Assembly: GCA_964435775.1 (NCBI GenBank) | Contig: CAYTAP010000044.1 | Location: forward strand, 1-26,720 | DNA: 26,720 nucleotides | DNA from: CAYTAP01 sp964435775 | GTDB lineage: Bacteria; Planctomycetota; Phycisphaerae; Tepidisphaerales; Tepidisphaeraceae | Reading direction: 5' to 3' | Shown here: positions 14,096 through 22,818 of the stretch, piece by piece | Numbering within the stretch: position 1 is the first letter of the stretch | How the letters are laid out: every line of letters begins with the position of its first letter | Notes under the pieces: generated by a model | Told to the model about the DNA's origin: nothing | Seen by the model: the letters and a program-made list of their open reading frames with translations, nothing else | Databases searched by the model: none | Made by a program: the position numbers and the translations under genes

Positions 14096-14967
14096 TCGAC
14101 CTCGGCCAGTATGGACAGGGGGATGTCCTGCAATTTACGCGCCGCCATTGCGACATAGTGCAGCCGCTCGCCGGTGACGGACAGGCGGTGGCTGTAGCGC
14201 CGATACGCCTGCATCTGAATGATCCCGCGATCGGCGAGCAGGTGGATCAGCCGCGAAAAGCCGCTGGAATCCGTCGAGTTCAGAAAGCTCTCCTTGATGT
14301 TGAAGGAGAGCCAGCCCGGCGTGGCGATCAGATTGAATGCGGCCGTGAAGGCGGCCGGTGGGATGTCTCCAAAGCCCAGCGCCGAGACGGTGCTGAGACA
14401 GTTGGGCTTTTGCTTGCGAAGGCGATTCGCGTCCGCATCCGACAAGTCACACAGATCGGCGACGACGTAGTCGTCGTACACACCCGGCCGGTCACGCCGG
14501 GCGGCGTCGGCCGCCTCGGGGATGATGTCCACGCCCACCAGTCCACGGACACCAAGCCTGCGCAGCTCCTCACCGATCATCCCATTGCCCGCGCCCAGGT
14601 CGATCACACTGAGGTCCGTGGCCGAGTCACGGGATTCGGCCAGCACGTCGCCAAGCAGCCCGACCACCCGCCGGGGGGAATTGCAGCGAAGCAGGTCCTC
14701 GAACAGTTGCTCGTACAATCCCGGAATCGAGTAAATGTCGGAATAGTCGTGCAGGCGCAGACGACTCCATTTGCCGCCGCAGAGCACTTCAAACCACTCC
14801 TCGTCCTGATCGAGCGCCATGGCCGACGCCGCTTCGCGGTGGGCCGGGACATTCCGCCGCGAGTTGGGGAATCGAATCGCATAGGATGGTCTCGAATCGT
14901 CTGGATTCTCATCAAGCAACGCGGCGGGCGATGAATTATTTTCCAATTCGGCTGTGTGTCCAATCAT
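14092..14967 (-). CDS. Class I SAM-dependent methyltransferase, substrate unknown
   Basis: The 291-residue protein has a Rossmann methyltransferase core. Motif I is VIDLGAGNG (about 121-129), followed by LVGVDIIPEA (acidic residue binding the ribose of SAM) and YVVADLCDL. A preceding segment, YSDIYSIPGLYEQLFEDLL, resembles small-molecule methyltransferases. I choose the ATG at 14967, which has AAGGAA about six bases upstream; 14991 and 15069 are in-frame alternatives. Its stop codon overlaps the ATPase start by 4 nt (ATGA), so the two are translationally coupled in one operon with the permease/binding-protein gene. This links the enzyme to the imported compound, perhaps a methylated amine, but that link is inference. 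The operon runs on the minus strand. Confidence 0.75.
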   Translation of the reverse strand: MIGHTAELENNSSPAALLDENPDDSRPSYAIRFPNSRRNVPAHREAASAMALDQDEEWFEVLCGGKWSRLRLHDYSDIYSIPGLYEQLFEDLLRCNSPRRVVGLLGDVLAESRDSATDLSVIDLGAGNGMIGEELRRLGVRGLVGVDIIPEAADAARRDRPGVYDDYVVADLCDLSDADANRLRKQKPNCLSTVSALGFGDIPPAAFTAAFNLIATPGWLSFNIKESFLNSTDSSGFSRLIHLLADRGIIQMQAYRRYSHRLSVTGERLHYVAMAARKLQDIPLSILAEVE

Positions 14968-15455
14968 GTTGGTTTCCTTGTTGGAGGTCATTGTCGCGCC
15001 GTTGCAAAAGCAGCGCCATGGGGGGCGCATCGCCGATGCGTGCCGCTGAGCCAACGGAGGCTCCAACACCCGGCGCGCGAATGAGAAGCGACTTCAACTT
15101 GTCACAACGATTGTCCGTGCCGTAGGCCCGCGCCGGCGGTCAACTGTGATCAGCCCATGGGGGCAAGCGGTGTCGCCACATGCGACAACCGCCCAAAGCC
15201 TGGGGATGAGGAAATTAAATCCCCGGCTTTCGTAACGGCGCCGCGCTCGTGAAGGTCGGCGGCCGAAAGGATCACAGACGGACAAGCCCGGCATCATTTG
15301 TCTGGTGCGCCGGACTGTTCATTCATACATAGGCAATCGAGGCGCGGCGTCAACCCAAAAATGAGGAAACGGGAGCGGAAGAATCCGGGGCTTGACGAGA
15401 AAGCCACGGTATTTGCGGGCGAAGCGCCTGATGAGGACGTGAAAAAATTTGTGTA
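14968..15455 (-). other. 488-bp gene-free region; possible structured leader of the methyltransferase-transporter operon
   Basis: No convincing gene lies here. A 67-codon frame on the plus strand (15298-15501) has no ribosome binding site and runs into the opposing gene. On the minus strand, upstream of the operon, there is a long stem: 15195-15206 pairs with 15220-15230 (11 bp, one bulge, AT-rich loop). A smaller stem gtcgc-atgtg-gcgac lies next to it (about 15170-15185), and there are GC-rich complementary blocks around 15000-15060. I do not recognise a riboswitch class. Structure by eye only. Confidence 0.35.
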
Positions 15456-15995
15456 CTATTTTCGCACGGCCGATGCCGCGGTACCGCCCATCGGCAGGTA
15501 GCCCCCCATTGACGGACTGACCGGATCGATCGAGATGAACGATTTGGGCGCGATCTCACGAACGATTCGAATGGCCAGATCACCGCGCTTGCGACGCGCG
15601 ACGATGAAAAGGACCTCCACTTTGCCGTCCAGGCCGTTCCCCTCGACTGTGGTGACGCCGAACCCCGCGTCGCGCAACGCCCTGGTCAGCTCGGCGGCGT
15701 GCTCGCGGCTGATGACGCGGGCGAGGATGAAACCGGAGCCGATCCATCGCTCCAGCGTGATCCCCAGCGCTGTGCCGCACGCGAAACCCAGCGCGTAACC
15801 GACCATGTTGAGGGGGTTGTGGAGGTTCTTGAACACCGTGGTCAAGGCGAAGATGAAAACGCTGGCCTCAATGGCGCCGAGGCCCGCGGCCGTCAGTCGC
15901 ATGCCGCGCACGGTGTACAGGACCCGAATCGTCCCCAGCGAGACATCGGCGATGCGAAGGACGAAGATCAACAGGGCTGCGGTGATGGCTGTCAT
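15456..15995 (-). CDS. UPF0316 (DUF5698/DUF2179) membrane protein
   Basis: The 179-residue protein belongs to UPF0316, of unknown molecular function. Three hydrophobic helices fill the N-terminal half (about 3-22, 38-57 and 62-82). They include the family hallmark RIADVSLGTIRVLYTVRG (14-31) and a second conserved stretch ending NPLNMVGYALGFACG. The C-terminal half (about 95-165) is a soluble DUF2179-type domain that in related proteins may bind a small ligand. The last 20 residues are low-complexity. The ATG at 15995 is preceded by an AGGGAAAG-like site. It is divergent from nadC (154 bp to the nadC start). Confidence 0.85.
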   Translation of the reverse strand: MTAITAALLIFVLRIADVSLGTIRVLYTVRGMRLTAAGLGAIEASVFIFALTTVFKNLHNPLNMVGYALGFACGTALGITLERWIGSGFILARVISREHAAELTRALRDAGFGVTTVEGNGLDGKVEVLFIVARRKRGDLAIRIVREIAPKSFISIDPVSPSMGGYLPMGGTAASAVRK

Positions 15996-16149
15996 GACAC
16001 TTTCCCTATAAAGGGTGACTGGGTGTTGGCGAATGGGATAAACTGCCGGGCCGCGACGCCGGCGGGAAAAGCCCCGCCTCGACGATGCGGTTTCTTCCCA
16101 TTTGAAGGCTATACTCTCACAGGTTCAAGCGATCCAATGGAGTGACCCG

Positions 16150-17055
16150 ATGCATCCGTTTCCACGTTTTGATGATATCCGCGATTTGATCCAGCTCGCC
16201 CGGCGCGAAGACCTGGGCGGGGATGATGTAACCAGCCGCCTCATGGTCCCCGCCGACGCCGCCGGCGTGGGGACGCTGCTGCAGAAGGAAGTGGGGATTT
16301 CCGCCGGCCTGCCCCTGGTCGAGATGATCTGCAAGGTGTACGACGAGCGCCTCCGCGTCGAACTCATTCCCGGCTTTCACATGGAGATCATCGAGGGGCG
16401 CTTTTCGGACGCGAGCGTGACACCACTTCTGCGGATCCGCGGGCCATTGCGATCGCTGCTCTCGGCTGAGCGCGTCATCCTCAATTTTTTGCAGCATCTG
16501 TCCGGTGTGGCGACACAGACGCAGCGCTATGTGCGGCGCATCGAAGGGACGGCGGCGAAGATTTATGACACGCGCAAGACGCTGCCCGGCATGCGGCTGC
16601 TCGACAAGTACGCCGTGCTCTGCGGCGGAGGGTACAATCATCGGATGGGTCTCTTTGATGGGTTGCTCGTCAAGGACAATCACCTGGCGAATGTGTCGCC
16701 CGCCGAGATGCCCGCCTGGCTGGGACGGATCGTGCGCCAATCGCGAACCGAGGATGCCGCTCGATTTGTCGAGGTGGAGGTCGATACGCTCGATCAGCTT
16801 CAGCAGGCGCTGAAGGTCGATGGGATCGACGTCATCCTGCTCGACAACATGGATTGCCCGTCGATGGAGAAGGCGGTGGCGCTGCGCGATCAGGCCGGTC
16901 GGCGGGGGCGGACGGCCTTGGAAGCATCGGGCGGGATCACGCTGGAAACGGTGCGCTCGGTGGCGTTGACGGGGGTGGAGCGGATCGCGGTGGGGGCGAT
17001 CACCCATTCAGCGCCGGCGCTGGATATCGGGTTGGATGTGGAGCGGGATGAGTGA
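16150..17055 (+). CDS. nadC: Nicotinate-nucleotide pyrophosphorylase (carboxylating), quinolinate phosphoribosyltransferase
   Basis: NadC makes nicotinate mononucleotide, CO2 and pyrophosphate from quinolinate and PRPP, the third step of de novo NAD synthesis. The protein is 301 residues. Conserved features are EDLGGDDVTS (20-29), RVILNFLQHLSGVAT (108-122), DTRKTLPG (140-147), GGGYNHR (159-165), KDNH (175-178), EVEVD, ILLDN and EASGGI near the end. All quinolinate and PRPP contact motifs look intact. The ATG at 16150 is set by GGAG at 16139-16142; an upstream in-frame ATG at 16102 lacks a site. TATACT at 16110-16115 is a possible -10 element, without a good -35. nadA and nadB are not in the window. 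Convergent with the next gene. Confidence 0.95.
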   Translation: MHPFPRFDDIRDLIQLARREDLGGDDVTSRLMVPADAAGVGTLLQKEVGISAGLPLVEMICKVYDERLRVELIPGFHMEIIEGRFSDASVTPLLRIRGPLRSLLSAERVILNFLQHLSGVATQTQRYVRRIEGTAAKIYDTRKTLPGMRLLDKYAVLCGGGYNHRMGLFDGLLVKDNHLANVSPAEMPAWLGRIVRQSRTEDAARFVEVEVDTLDQLQQALKVDGIDVILLDNMDCPSMEKAVALRDQAGRRGRTALEASGGITLETVRSVALTGVERIAVGAITHSAPALDIGLDVERDE

Positions 17056-17085
17056 ATGCGCGGACGCGATGTCGCGTACCGGTTT

Positions 17086-18315
17086 CTAGCTCGCCACCAC
17101 TTTGCTGATTGTGAAGATCGGCAGCAGCAGCGCAAGGGCGACGCCGCCGATGATGAAGCCCATGACGACGATCATGAGCGGTTCAATGTAGCGGGTCATC
17201 TGCGCGATTTGTTCCTTGAGCTCCGTTTCGGCGAACCCGGACACCTGCTCCATGACATACGCGAGCTTCCCACTTTTTTCGCCGCTGTGGAGCATCTGCG
17301 AGATCGCGCGGGGGACGAGGGGACTCTCAAAGAGTGGATCGGAAAATTGCTTGCCCGACTGGATGTCGCGCTCGGCCGATGCCCAGAGGTCGCGGAAATA
17401 GGTGTTGTCCGTGAGGTTCTCGGCCGTCTGCACGCAGTCCAGCAGGCTTACCCCGGACCCAGCCATCGTCCCGATCATCCTCAACCCGCGCGAGAGATGG
17501 ACCTTTCGAAACAGGGGCCCGAACAGCGGGACATTCAATTGCAGATAGTGCCAGATTCGTTTGCCCGATGCCGTGCGAAAGTAGAAATAACCAATAATCG
17601 CGGTGACGATCGCACCGACGACCAGCGCGATGGCGTGCGTGACCATGAAATTGCTCATGGACATCAGGATCTGAGTGGGTGCGGGAAGCGCCGCCTTTTT
17701 CTGGGCGTAGATCGTCGTGAAGCGCGGCATCACGAACGCGAGCAGAAAGATCGTCGTCGTCACCGCGAAGCCGAGCATGATGCCGGGGTACGTCAAGGCG
17801 CCCTTCACCCGCCGGATCGTCTCCTGCTCGTCGCGCATGTAGTGGGTGGCGCGCTGAAGCAGCTTGCCCATCATGCCCGTGCGCTCCGAGGCCTTGATCA
17901 ACGCGGTGAAAAGCCGCGGAAAGCTGCGCGGATGACGCGCCAGCGCCGATGAAAAATCACCCCCGCCCCGCACCTGCTGCGTCAAATCATCAAGGAGACG
18001 CTTCACCTTCGGCTTGTTGACCTGCATCGAGACGCAATCGAGCGCCTCGCTGAGTGTCACGCCGGTTTCGATCATGATCGACAACTGCGTGGCGATCTGA
18101 ATCACCTCGGCCCGCGAAATCTTGATCCCCTTGTCACTGATGGGTCCGGCGGCGGCGCCAGCGTTGTTTGCAACGGCTGTTGCGGGCTTGATGCTGACGG
18201 GGTATTTGCCGTCATTGCGCAGCATTTGCGTGATCTCGTTGACCGAATTGGCCACGAGCGTGCCGGACAGGGCGGCGCCGGATCCGTCGCGGGCGGTGTA
18301 AGCGTAGGTGGGCAT
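17086..18315 (-). CDS. gspF: Type II secretion / type IV pilus inner-membrane platform protein GspF/PilC
   Basis: This polytopic platform protein organises pseudopilus or pilus assembly and transmits work from the GspE/PilB ATPase. The product is 409 residues, normal for the family. It starts with PTYAYTARDGSG, the typical opening, then has two T2SF domains (about 65-190 and 270-395). Each shows the family pattern: Q-x-S-x-M-I-x-T-G-V-x-L, GALTYPG before a helix, then LRMIGTMAGSGVSLLDC, SGEKSGKL and RYIEPLMIVVMGFIIGG. Three helices are evident, including the C-terminal one. I chose ATG 18315 because it matches family starts; ATG 18327 is four codons upstream and neither has a clear ribosome binding site. 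No other secretion genes are in the window, so it is an isolated gspF, as is common in Planctomycetota. Confidence 0.92.
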   Translation of the reverse strand: MPTYAYTARDGSGAALSGTLVANSVNEITQMLRNDGKYPVSIKPATAVANNAGAAAGPISDKGIKISRAEVIQIATQLSIMIETGVTLSEALDCVSMQVNKPKVKRLLDDLTQQVRGGGDFSSALARHPRSFPRLFTALIKASERTGMMGKLLQRATHYMRDEQETIRRVKGALTYPGIMLGFAVTTTIFLLAFVMPRFTTIYAQKKAALPAPTQILMSMSNFMVTHAIALVVGAIVTAIIGYFYFRTASGKRIWHYLQLNVPLFGPLFRKVHLSRGLRMIGTMAGSGVSLLDCVQTAENLTDNTYFRDLWASAERDIQSGKQFSDPLFESPLVPRAISQMLHSGEKSGKLAYVMEQVSGFAETELKEQIAQMTRYIEPLMIVVMGFIIGGVALALLLPIFTISKVVAS

Positions 18316-18443
18316 CTTAATTATCATCGGACGATTGGCGCGAGGGGTGAATCCGCGGCGAAATGGCCGGGATGCCGGTGGATGCGGTCAATCGCCGTGC
18401 ATCAGCATGTGAAAGGCGCCAATTGCCCCGCCAATCAGTCGAA

Positions 18444-20030
18444 TCATTGCAACCGCTTCATCTTAACATCGCGCGTCGCCGGTGAAGACCGCTGCGCGAC
18501 CTGGGGCAGTTGCACCGCCATATCATTGTCCTGCGGCCTCCCCTTCGTGCTTCGACCATCACGAATATCATCGTCCATCACCCCCGCCAGCCTCATGACG
18601 ATGTCAGGATGCGCCGCCGCCTGATCGTGCAGCTCGCCCGGATCCTCGTTCAAATTGTACAGCCGATTGTACGCCGGCCTCCCCCCCTTGGCGGGGATCC
18701 AAATGAGCTTCCATCCATCATGGGTGATGGCAAAGGCGTTGTCCGGGCCATGCTCCACCACCGGCGGGTGCTGATAACCTCCGCCTTGGCTGCGGAGCAG
18801 CGGTAGGATGCTCGTGCTGTCTTCGCCGGCGCTGTCGGGCAGATGAAAGCCCGTGATGGCCGCGCAGGTCGCCATCAGATCGGCGGCGGTGATCGTCTCC
18901 TCGCACACCGTCCCCGCCTTGACGACATTCGGCCAGCGCACGACGAACGGCACGCGATGCCCTCCCTCGGCGATGTTGAACTTATGCCCCCGGAACGGCC
19001 CGCTGATCCGATGCCCCGCCTCCTCAAACGGCTTGAGGCCCGGCACGGAATCGTGCCCGTTGTCGGTTAGGAATATCAACAGCGTGTTCTTCCCCACCCC
19101 GCTTCGGTCGAGGGCATCGGCGATTTGCCCCACGGCATAATCAGTCTCCATGATGAAATCCCCCAGCGCGTTGATCCCGCTCCTGCCCTTGAACTTTTCC
19201 GACGGCGCAATGGGGTAGTGGGGGGAGGTCAGCGCGAAATACAAAAAGAACGGCTGCTTCTTTTGGGCCTGTTGCTTGATGTACGTCACGCTTTTTTCGA
19301 CCAGCGTCGGCAACACCTGATCGAACCGCCACCCCGGCGCCATCGGGCCTTCATGGTTGACGATCATCTCCTTGTTGATCTGGCAATGCGCCGTCGGCAA
19401 CGCCGTCACATGCTCATTTTCAATGAAGCTGAATGGCGGATAATTGGGGCAATCAACGCCGTAGTAATAATCAAAACCGCATGACAGCGGCCCGCCCGTC
19501 ACAGGCTCGGCGAAATCGATCTCGCCATTCTTCTTCGGCCAATTGAATCCGAGATGCCATTTACCAATGCACGCCGTGTGATATCCCTCCTCGCCGAGCA
19601 TTTCGGGGAGCGTCAGCCGCGTCGGCGGAATGACCGGCGGATGGTAGATCGTCAACGCCCCACGCAGACCGGCTCGCCAGTGATACCGCCCGGTGAGCAA
19701 GCCATACCGCGATGGCGAGCAGACGGAGGATGTCGTGTGCGCGTCGGTGAAACGCATCCCCTCTTGCGCCAGCGCATCAATTCGCGGCGTGGGAATCTTG
19801 CAATGCGCCGGGTCGTAGCATTTCACATCGCCGTACCCCATGTCGTCGGCCAGCACAATGACGATGTTCTGTCGTACAGACGACTCGGCGGCCGTCATCC
19901 CTTGTCCGAACGCCGCAGGCAAAAGGAAATCACGCTTCAGGTATCCGGCCGCCAGCGCCAGCGCCCCAACCCCGGCCGACTCCAGAAACGCGCGACGACC
20001 CACCCCTTCTTGTGATCCCTTGTGTGCCAT
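18444..20030 (-). CDS. Sulfatase, Tat-exported
   Basis: The 528-residue protein is a type I formylglycine sulfatase that would hydrolyse sulfate esters, typically on polysaccharides. The start carries a twin-arginine signal (GRRAFLES near residue 12, then an Ala/Leu/Gly core), so it is exported folded. Catalytic features are ADDMGYGD (metal Asp pair, about 62-63) and CSPSRYGLLTG, whose Cys104 would become formylglycine through an FGE-type enzyme. GKWHLG, a SPHYP histidine motif and LTDNGHD (metal ligands) follow, and the C-terminal EDPGELHD is a standard sulfatase ending. ATG 20030 has GGAAGG four bases upstream, and its product begins right before the Tat motif. Substrate unknown. Planctomycetes often carry dozens of such genes. 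No anaerobic maturase is adjacent. Confidence 0.93.
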   Translation of the reverse strand: MAHKGSQEGVGRRAFLESAGVGALALAAGYLKRDFLLPAAFGQGMTAAESSVRQNIVIVLADDMGYGDVKCYDPAHCKIPTPRIDALAQEGMRFTDAHTTSSVCSPSRYGLLTGRYHWRAGLRGALTIYHPPVIPPTRLTLPEMLGEEGYHTACIGKWHLGFNWPKKNGEIDFAEPVTGGPLSCGFDYYYGVDCPNYPPFSFIENEHVTALPTAHCQINKEMIVNHEGPMAPGWRFDQVLPTLVEKSVTYIKQQAQKKQPFFLYFALTSPHYPIAPSEKFKGRSGINALGDFIMETDYAVGQIADALDRSGVGKNTLLIFLTDNGHDSVPGLKPFEEAGHRISGPFRGHKFNIAEGGHRVPFVVRWPNVVKAGTVCEETITAADLMATCAAITGFHLPDSAGEDSTSILPLLRSQGGGYQHPPVVEHGPDNAFAITHDGWKLIWIPAKGGRPAYNRLYNLNEDPGELHDQAAAHPDIVMRLAGVMDDDIRDGRSTKGRPQDNDMAVQLPQVAQRSSPATRDVKMKRLQ

Positions 20031-20208
20031 TATGCCTTCCAGCGGCGTATCCATCGTAATGTGTCCCCGCATTTTAACGGTCAAGGATCGGATTGACACG
20101 CTAAAAGTGCTGGAGATCGAAAACTTTCCGCGAACGCCTGTTGCGACTGCTGGACTGGAACGCGCTTGTGCGATACTCTGCTCGGCTCAATCGAAAGGAG
20201 CATCACGC

Positions 20209-20283
20209 ATGGCCAAGCCACGGCGCCGCCGAAAGATCGGCAGCAAGAAGCGCAAAGCCCGTCGCGACCGACGGAAACGATAA
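20209..20283 (+). CDS. 24-residue highly basic microprotein, ribosomal-protein-like
   Basis: The frame encodes 24 residues, of which 17 are Lys or Arg, beginning MAKPRRRRKIGSKKRK and ending RRKR, with only one acidic residue and no aromatic one. A strong AAGGAG (20195-20200) lies eight bases before the ATG, and the stop is followed in frame by a further TAA-rich stretch. It resembles in size and composition the very small ribosomal proteins (bL37 or bS22/THX types) and the AURKAIP1/COX24-like peptides, though I cannot assign it to a family. It is likely a ribosome- or RNA-binding peptide. It is short enough to be missed by usual gene callers. It lies divergent from the sulfatase, with a weak GATACT at 20172-20177 as a possible -10 element. 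Confidence 0.6.
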   Translation: MAKPRRRRKIGSKKRKARRDRRKR

Positions 20284-20546
20284 ATAAAACCAACGCGCAC
20301 CGGGCGGAAGCTCCGCTGAAGGATAAACGCCTTCGGTGGTTCATTGCCGCCGGCCGACGCTGCTGGGCCATTGCGACTTTTCTCACAGGGGGTTGCGGGG
20401 CGCGTGCGGCGGTGGCGCGCGCCCAGGTGACGGAACATTCGGGATGAAAACCCGCCGCGGAGATGTCCATCCGAGCGGTGCAAATGGGTGGAGTCCATCG
20501 CGGAGCGGGGCATGACCAGGCCGCTCGCCTGTGACAGGAGCATGTC

Positions 20547-21482
20547 GTGGCGGAATTATTTGCCGACCGATTGATGAACGCGATCGCCGAAAAAGGCGCA
20601 CCGATTTGTGTCGGCATTGACCCAATTTTCCGACTGTTTCCCGACAAGCTGACGGCAGGGAGGAAGGATGCCAACAACTCCGAAGCCGTGATCGACGCCA
20701 TTTTTGATTTCACGATCAAGGTGCTCCGGCGCATCGCGCCCCATGTACCCGTGGTCAAGTTTCAGTCGGCCTACTTTGAGCAGTATCACTACGAAGGCGT
20801 CGAGGCGTATTACAGCCTTGTTCAGGAAGCGGCGGAACTCGGATTGCTCGTCATCGGGGATGTGAAGCGGGGCGACATCGGAAGCACCGCGCAGGCGTAT
20901 GCGGCCGGGCATCTGGCCGATCCAGCGATGGGCAATGACCAGGAAATCGTCGTACCCGATGCGATCACGGTGAATCCCTTCTGCGGCCTGGACACCCTGA
21001 CGCCCTTCATCGACGCCGCCAAACGCTACAACAAGGGATTGTTTGTCCTCGTGCGAACGAGCAATCCCGGTTCGGCGCAATTGCAGGATGCCATCCTGGC
21101 CGACGGGAGAACATGGTCGGAGCACCTGGCTGACGCCTTGCATCCCCTGGCGGCCGAGCCGGAGCTGGTGGGAACCAGCGGCTTCAGCGCCGTCGGCGCG
21201 GTCGTCGGCGCGACCCAGCCACAGGCGATGGCGAGCTTGCGAACGCGCCTTCCCCAGTCGATTTTCCTGCTGCCCGGCTACGGAGCCCAAGGCGCCACCG
21301 GTGAGATGACCCGCGCCGCGTTCATCGACGGCCGCGGCGCGATCGTCTCGGCGAGCCGATCCATCCTCTATGCCCATCGCAACACCCGTTACGCCTCCAC
21401 GCACGGCGACGACTGGGAGGCGTGTGTCGAGGCGGCGGTGATCGACATGAAGCGTGACGTGGCCGGCATCCTCGCCGGGTAG
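20547..21482 (+). CDS. pyrF: Orotidine 5'-phosphate decarboxylase (type 2)
   Basis: PyrF decarboxylates OMP to UMP, the last step of de novo pyrimidine synthesis. The protein is 311 residues, the larger 'type 2' form. Catalytic residues are visible in VVKFQSAYFE (Lys71) and GDVKRGDIGSTA (Asp105, Lys107 and Asp110), with the phosphate-binding PGYGAQGAT in the C-terminal third and IVSASRSILYA at the last barrel strand. The start is GTG at 20547 with AGGAG at 20536-20540, spacing six; the nearby ATG at 20542 is out of frame. The 263-bp gap upstream holds no gene but is GC-rich with several possible stems. murD follows after 26 nt, so pyrF, murD and the next genes are probably one operon. Confidence 0.95.
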   Translation: MAELFADRLMNAIAEKGAPICVGIDPIFRLFPDKLTAGRKDANNSEAVIDAIFDFTIKVLRRIAPHVPVVKFQSAYFEQYHYEGVEAYYSLVQEAAELGLLVIGDVKRGDIGSTAQAYAAGHLADPAMGNDQEIVVPDAITVNPFCGLDTLTPFIDAAKRYNKGLFVLVRTSNPGSAQLQDAILADGRTWSEHLADALHPLAAEPELVGTSGFSAVGAVVGATQPQAMASLRTRLPQSIFLLPGYGAQGATGEMTRAAFIDGRGAIVSASRSILYAHRNTRYASTHGDDWEACVEAAVIDMKRDVAGILAG

Positions 21483-21508
21483 TGCCGCCGGGGCGGTGTG
21501 GGCTTCCT

Positions 21509-22816
21509 ATGCATGACGTGCGCAACAAGCGTGTGACGGTGGCCGGGCTCGGGCGGTTCGGCGGCGGCATCGCCGTCAGCCGTTGGCTTGTCGAGCAGGG
21601 GGCGAGAGTGACTGTCACCGATCAAAAGCCCCGCGCTGATCTTGCCGATTCCGTTGCGCAACTGGAAGGGTTGCCGATCGAGTATCACCTGGGGGAACAC
21701 CGGATCGAGGATTTCACCGATGCGGATCTGGTCGTCGCCTCGCCCGCGATTCCCAGGCGGGGCGAATATCTCCAGGCCGCTGCGCATGCCGGCGTACCCA
21801 CCACGACGGAAATCAATCTCGTCGTCGAACGCCTGACGCCCAAGACCATTTTTGGCGTGACCGGCACAAAGGGAAAATCCACAACATCAGCGATGCTCGG
21901 CCTGATGCTTCGGACCAGGGGCACGACATGGCTCGGGGGCAATATCGGCGGCTCCCTCCTCTTCGATCTACCGAGGATGCAAGCCGACGATTTCGTGGTC
22001 CTCGAACTATCAAGCTACATGCTCGATTACCTGGGCGATCTGGGGTGGTCGCCGCGGGTCGCACTCATCACGTTGATCGCGCCCGATCACCTCGAATGGC
22101 ATGGATCGTTTGAAGCGTACCTGTCGGCCAAGCAGAACATCCTGCGATTTCAAAAGCCTACCGATGTCGCCGTGATCAACGCCGAGGTGGAGAAGACACG
22201 GGCGCTCTCCCGCGGCACGAAGGCGAAAACTGTGTTCTATTCGCTGGAAGGCCGCGCGTTTGAGTTGCTGGTGCCGGGGAGTCACAACCAGCTCAACGCG
22301 CACGGCGCATTCGCCGCCGCCAGTCAAATCGGCGTGACATGGGATGAGGCGCAGGAAGCGATTCGGATGTTCAAGGGATTGCCCCATCGCCTCCAACTCG
22401 TTCATGAAGAGGGCGGTGTGCGATATTATAATGATTCCATCGCCACGGTTCCCGAGGCCGCCATTGCCGCCCTCGACGCCTTCCCGCCGCGCAGCGTCGT
22501 GCAAATTGTCGGCGGCTATGACAAGCACCTCCCGATGGATGCGCTCGTTGAAAAATTATATGAACGCGCCAAGGCCGTGCTGTGCATCGGCGCAACCGGC
22601 GCGGCCATTCACAAGGCACTGACATCGCTCAATGGGCACAAGGGAGCGGGGGCTGTTGCCTGCGGCGATCTGGCGACTGCGATGGACAAAGCCAGGCAGC
22701 TCACCCAGCCGGGCGACGTCGTGCTCCTGAGCACCGGATGCGCCAGCTATGATCAGTTCGTCAATTTCGAACAGCGCGGCGAAACCTTCGCGCGACTGGC
22801 ACGGGGAGGGGTGTGA
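21509..22816 (+). CDS. murD: UDP-N-acetylmuramoyl-L-alanine:D-glutamate ligase
   Basis: MurD adds D-glutamate to UDP-MurNAc-L-Ala in cytoplasmic peptidoglycan precursor synthesis. The protein is 435 residues. The UDP-binding Rossmann start is VTVAGLGRFG. The ATP-binding loop is GTKGKST (about 119-125; Lys replaces the usual Asn). Family motifs follow: ELSSYML, HLEWHGSFEAYLSAKQNI (including the carbamylated-lysine region), YNDSIATVPEA, GGYDKHL and, near the C-terminus, STGCASYDQFVNFEQRG (substrate Ser and Phe). ATG 21509 matches the family start; a GTG at 21482 overlapping the pyrF stop is an alternative. It lies outside a mur/dcw cluster, linked to pyrF and a methyltransferase. It supports a peptidoglycan-making organism. 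Confidence 0.93.
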   Translation: MHDVRNKRVTVAGLGRFGGGIAVSRWLVEQGARVTVTDQKPRADLADSVAQLEGLPIEYHLGEHRIEDFTDADLVVASPAIPRRGEYLQAAAHAGVPTTTEINLVVERLTPKTIFGVTGTKGKSTTSAMLGLMLRTRGTTWLGGNIGGSLLFDLPRMQADDFVVLELSSYMLDYLGDLGWSPRVALITLIAPDHLEWHGSFEAYLSAKQNILRFQKPTDVAVINAEVEKTRALSRGTKAKTVFYSLEGRAFELLVPGSHNQLNAHGAFAAASQIGVTWDEAQEAIRMFKGLPHRLQLVHEEGGVRYYNDSIATVPEAAIAALDAFPPRSVVQIVGGYDKHLPMDALVEKLYERAKAVLCIGATGAAIHKALTSLNGHKGAGAVACGDLATAMDKARQLTQPGDVVLLSTGCASYDQFVNFEQRGETFARLARGGV

Positions 22817-22818
22817 CG

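Noticed and set aside
13310..14158. 282-codon plus-strand frame opposite the ABC ATPase
   Set aside because: It is antisense to a recognisable ATPase and is kept open by the high GC content.
14968..15455. Cobalamin, SAM or SAH riboswitch
   Set aside because: Stems are present but I cannot find the conserved core of any of these classes by eye.
15298..15501. 67-codon plus-strand frame
   Set aside because: No ribosome binding site, no motif, and it overlaps the end of the opposing UPF0316 gene by 46 bp.
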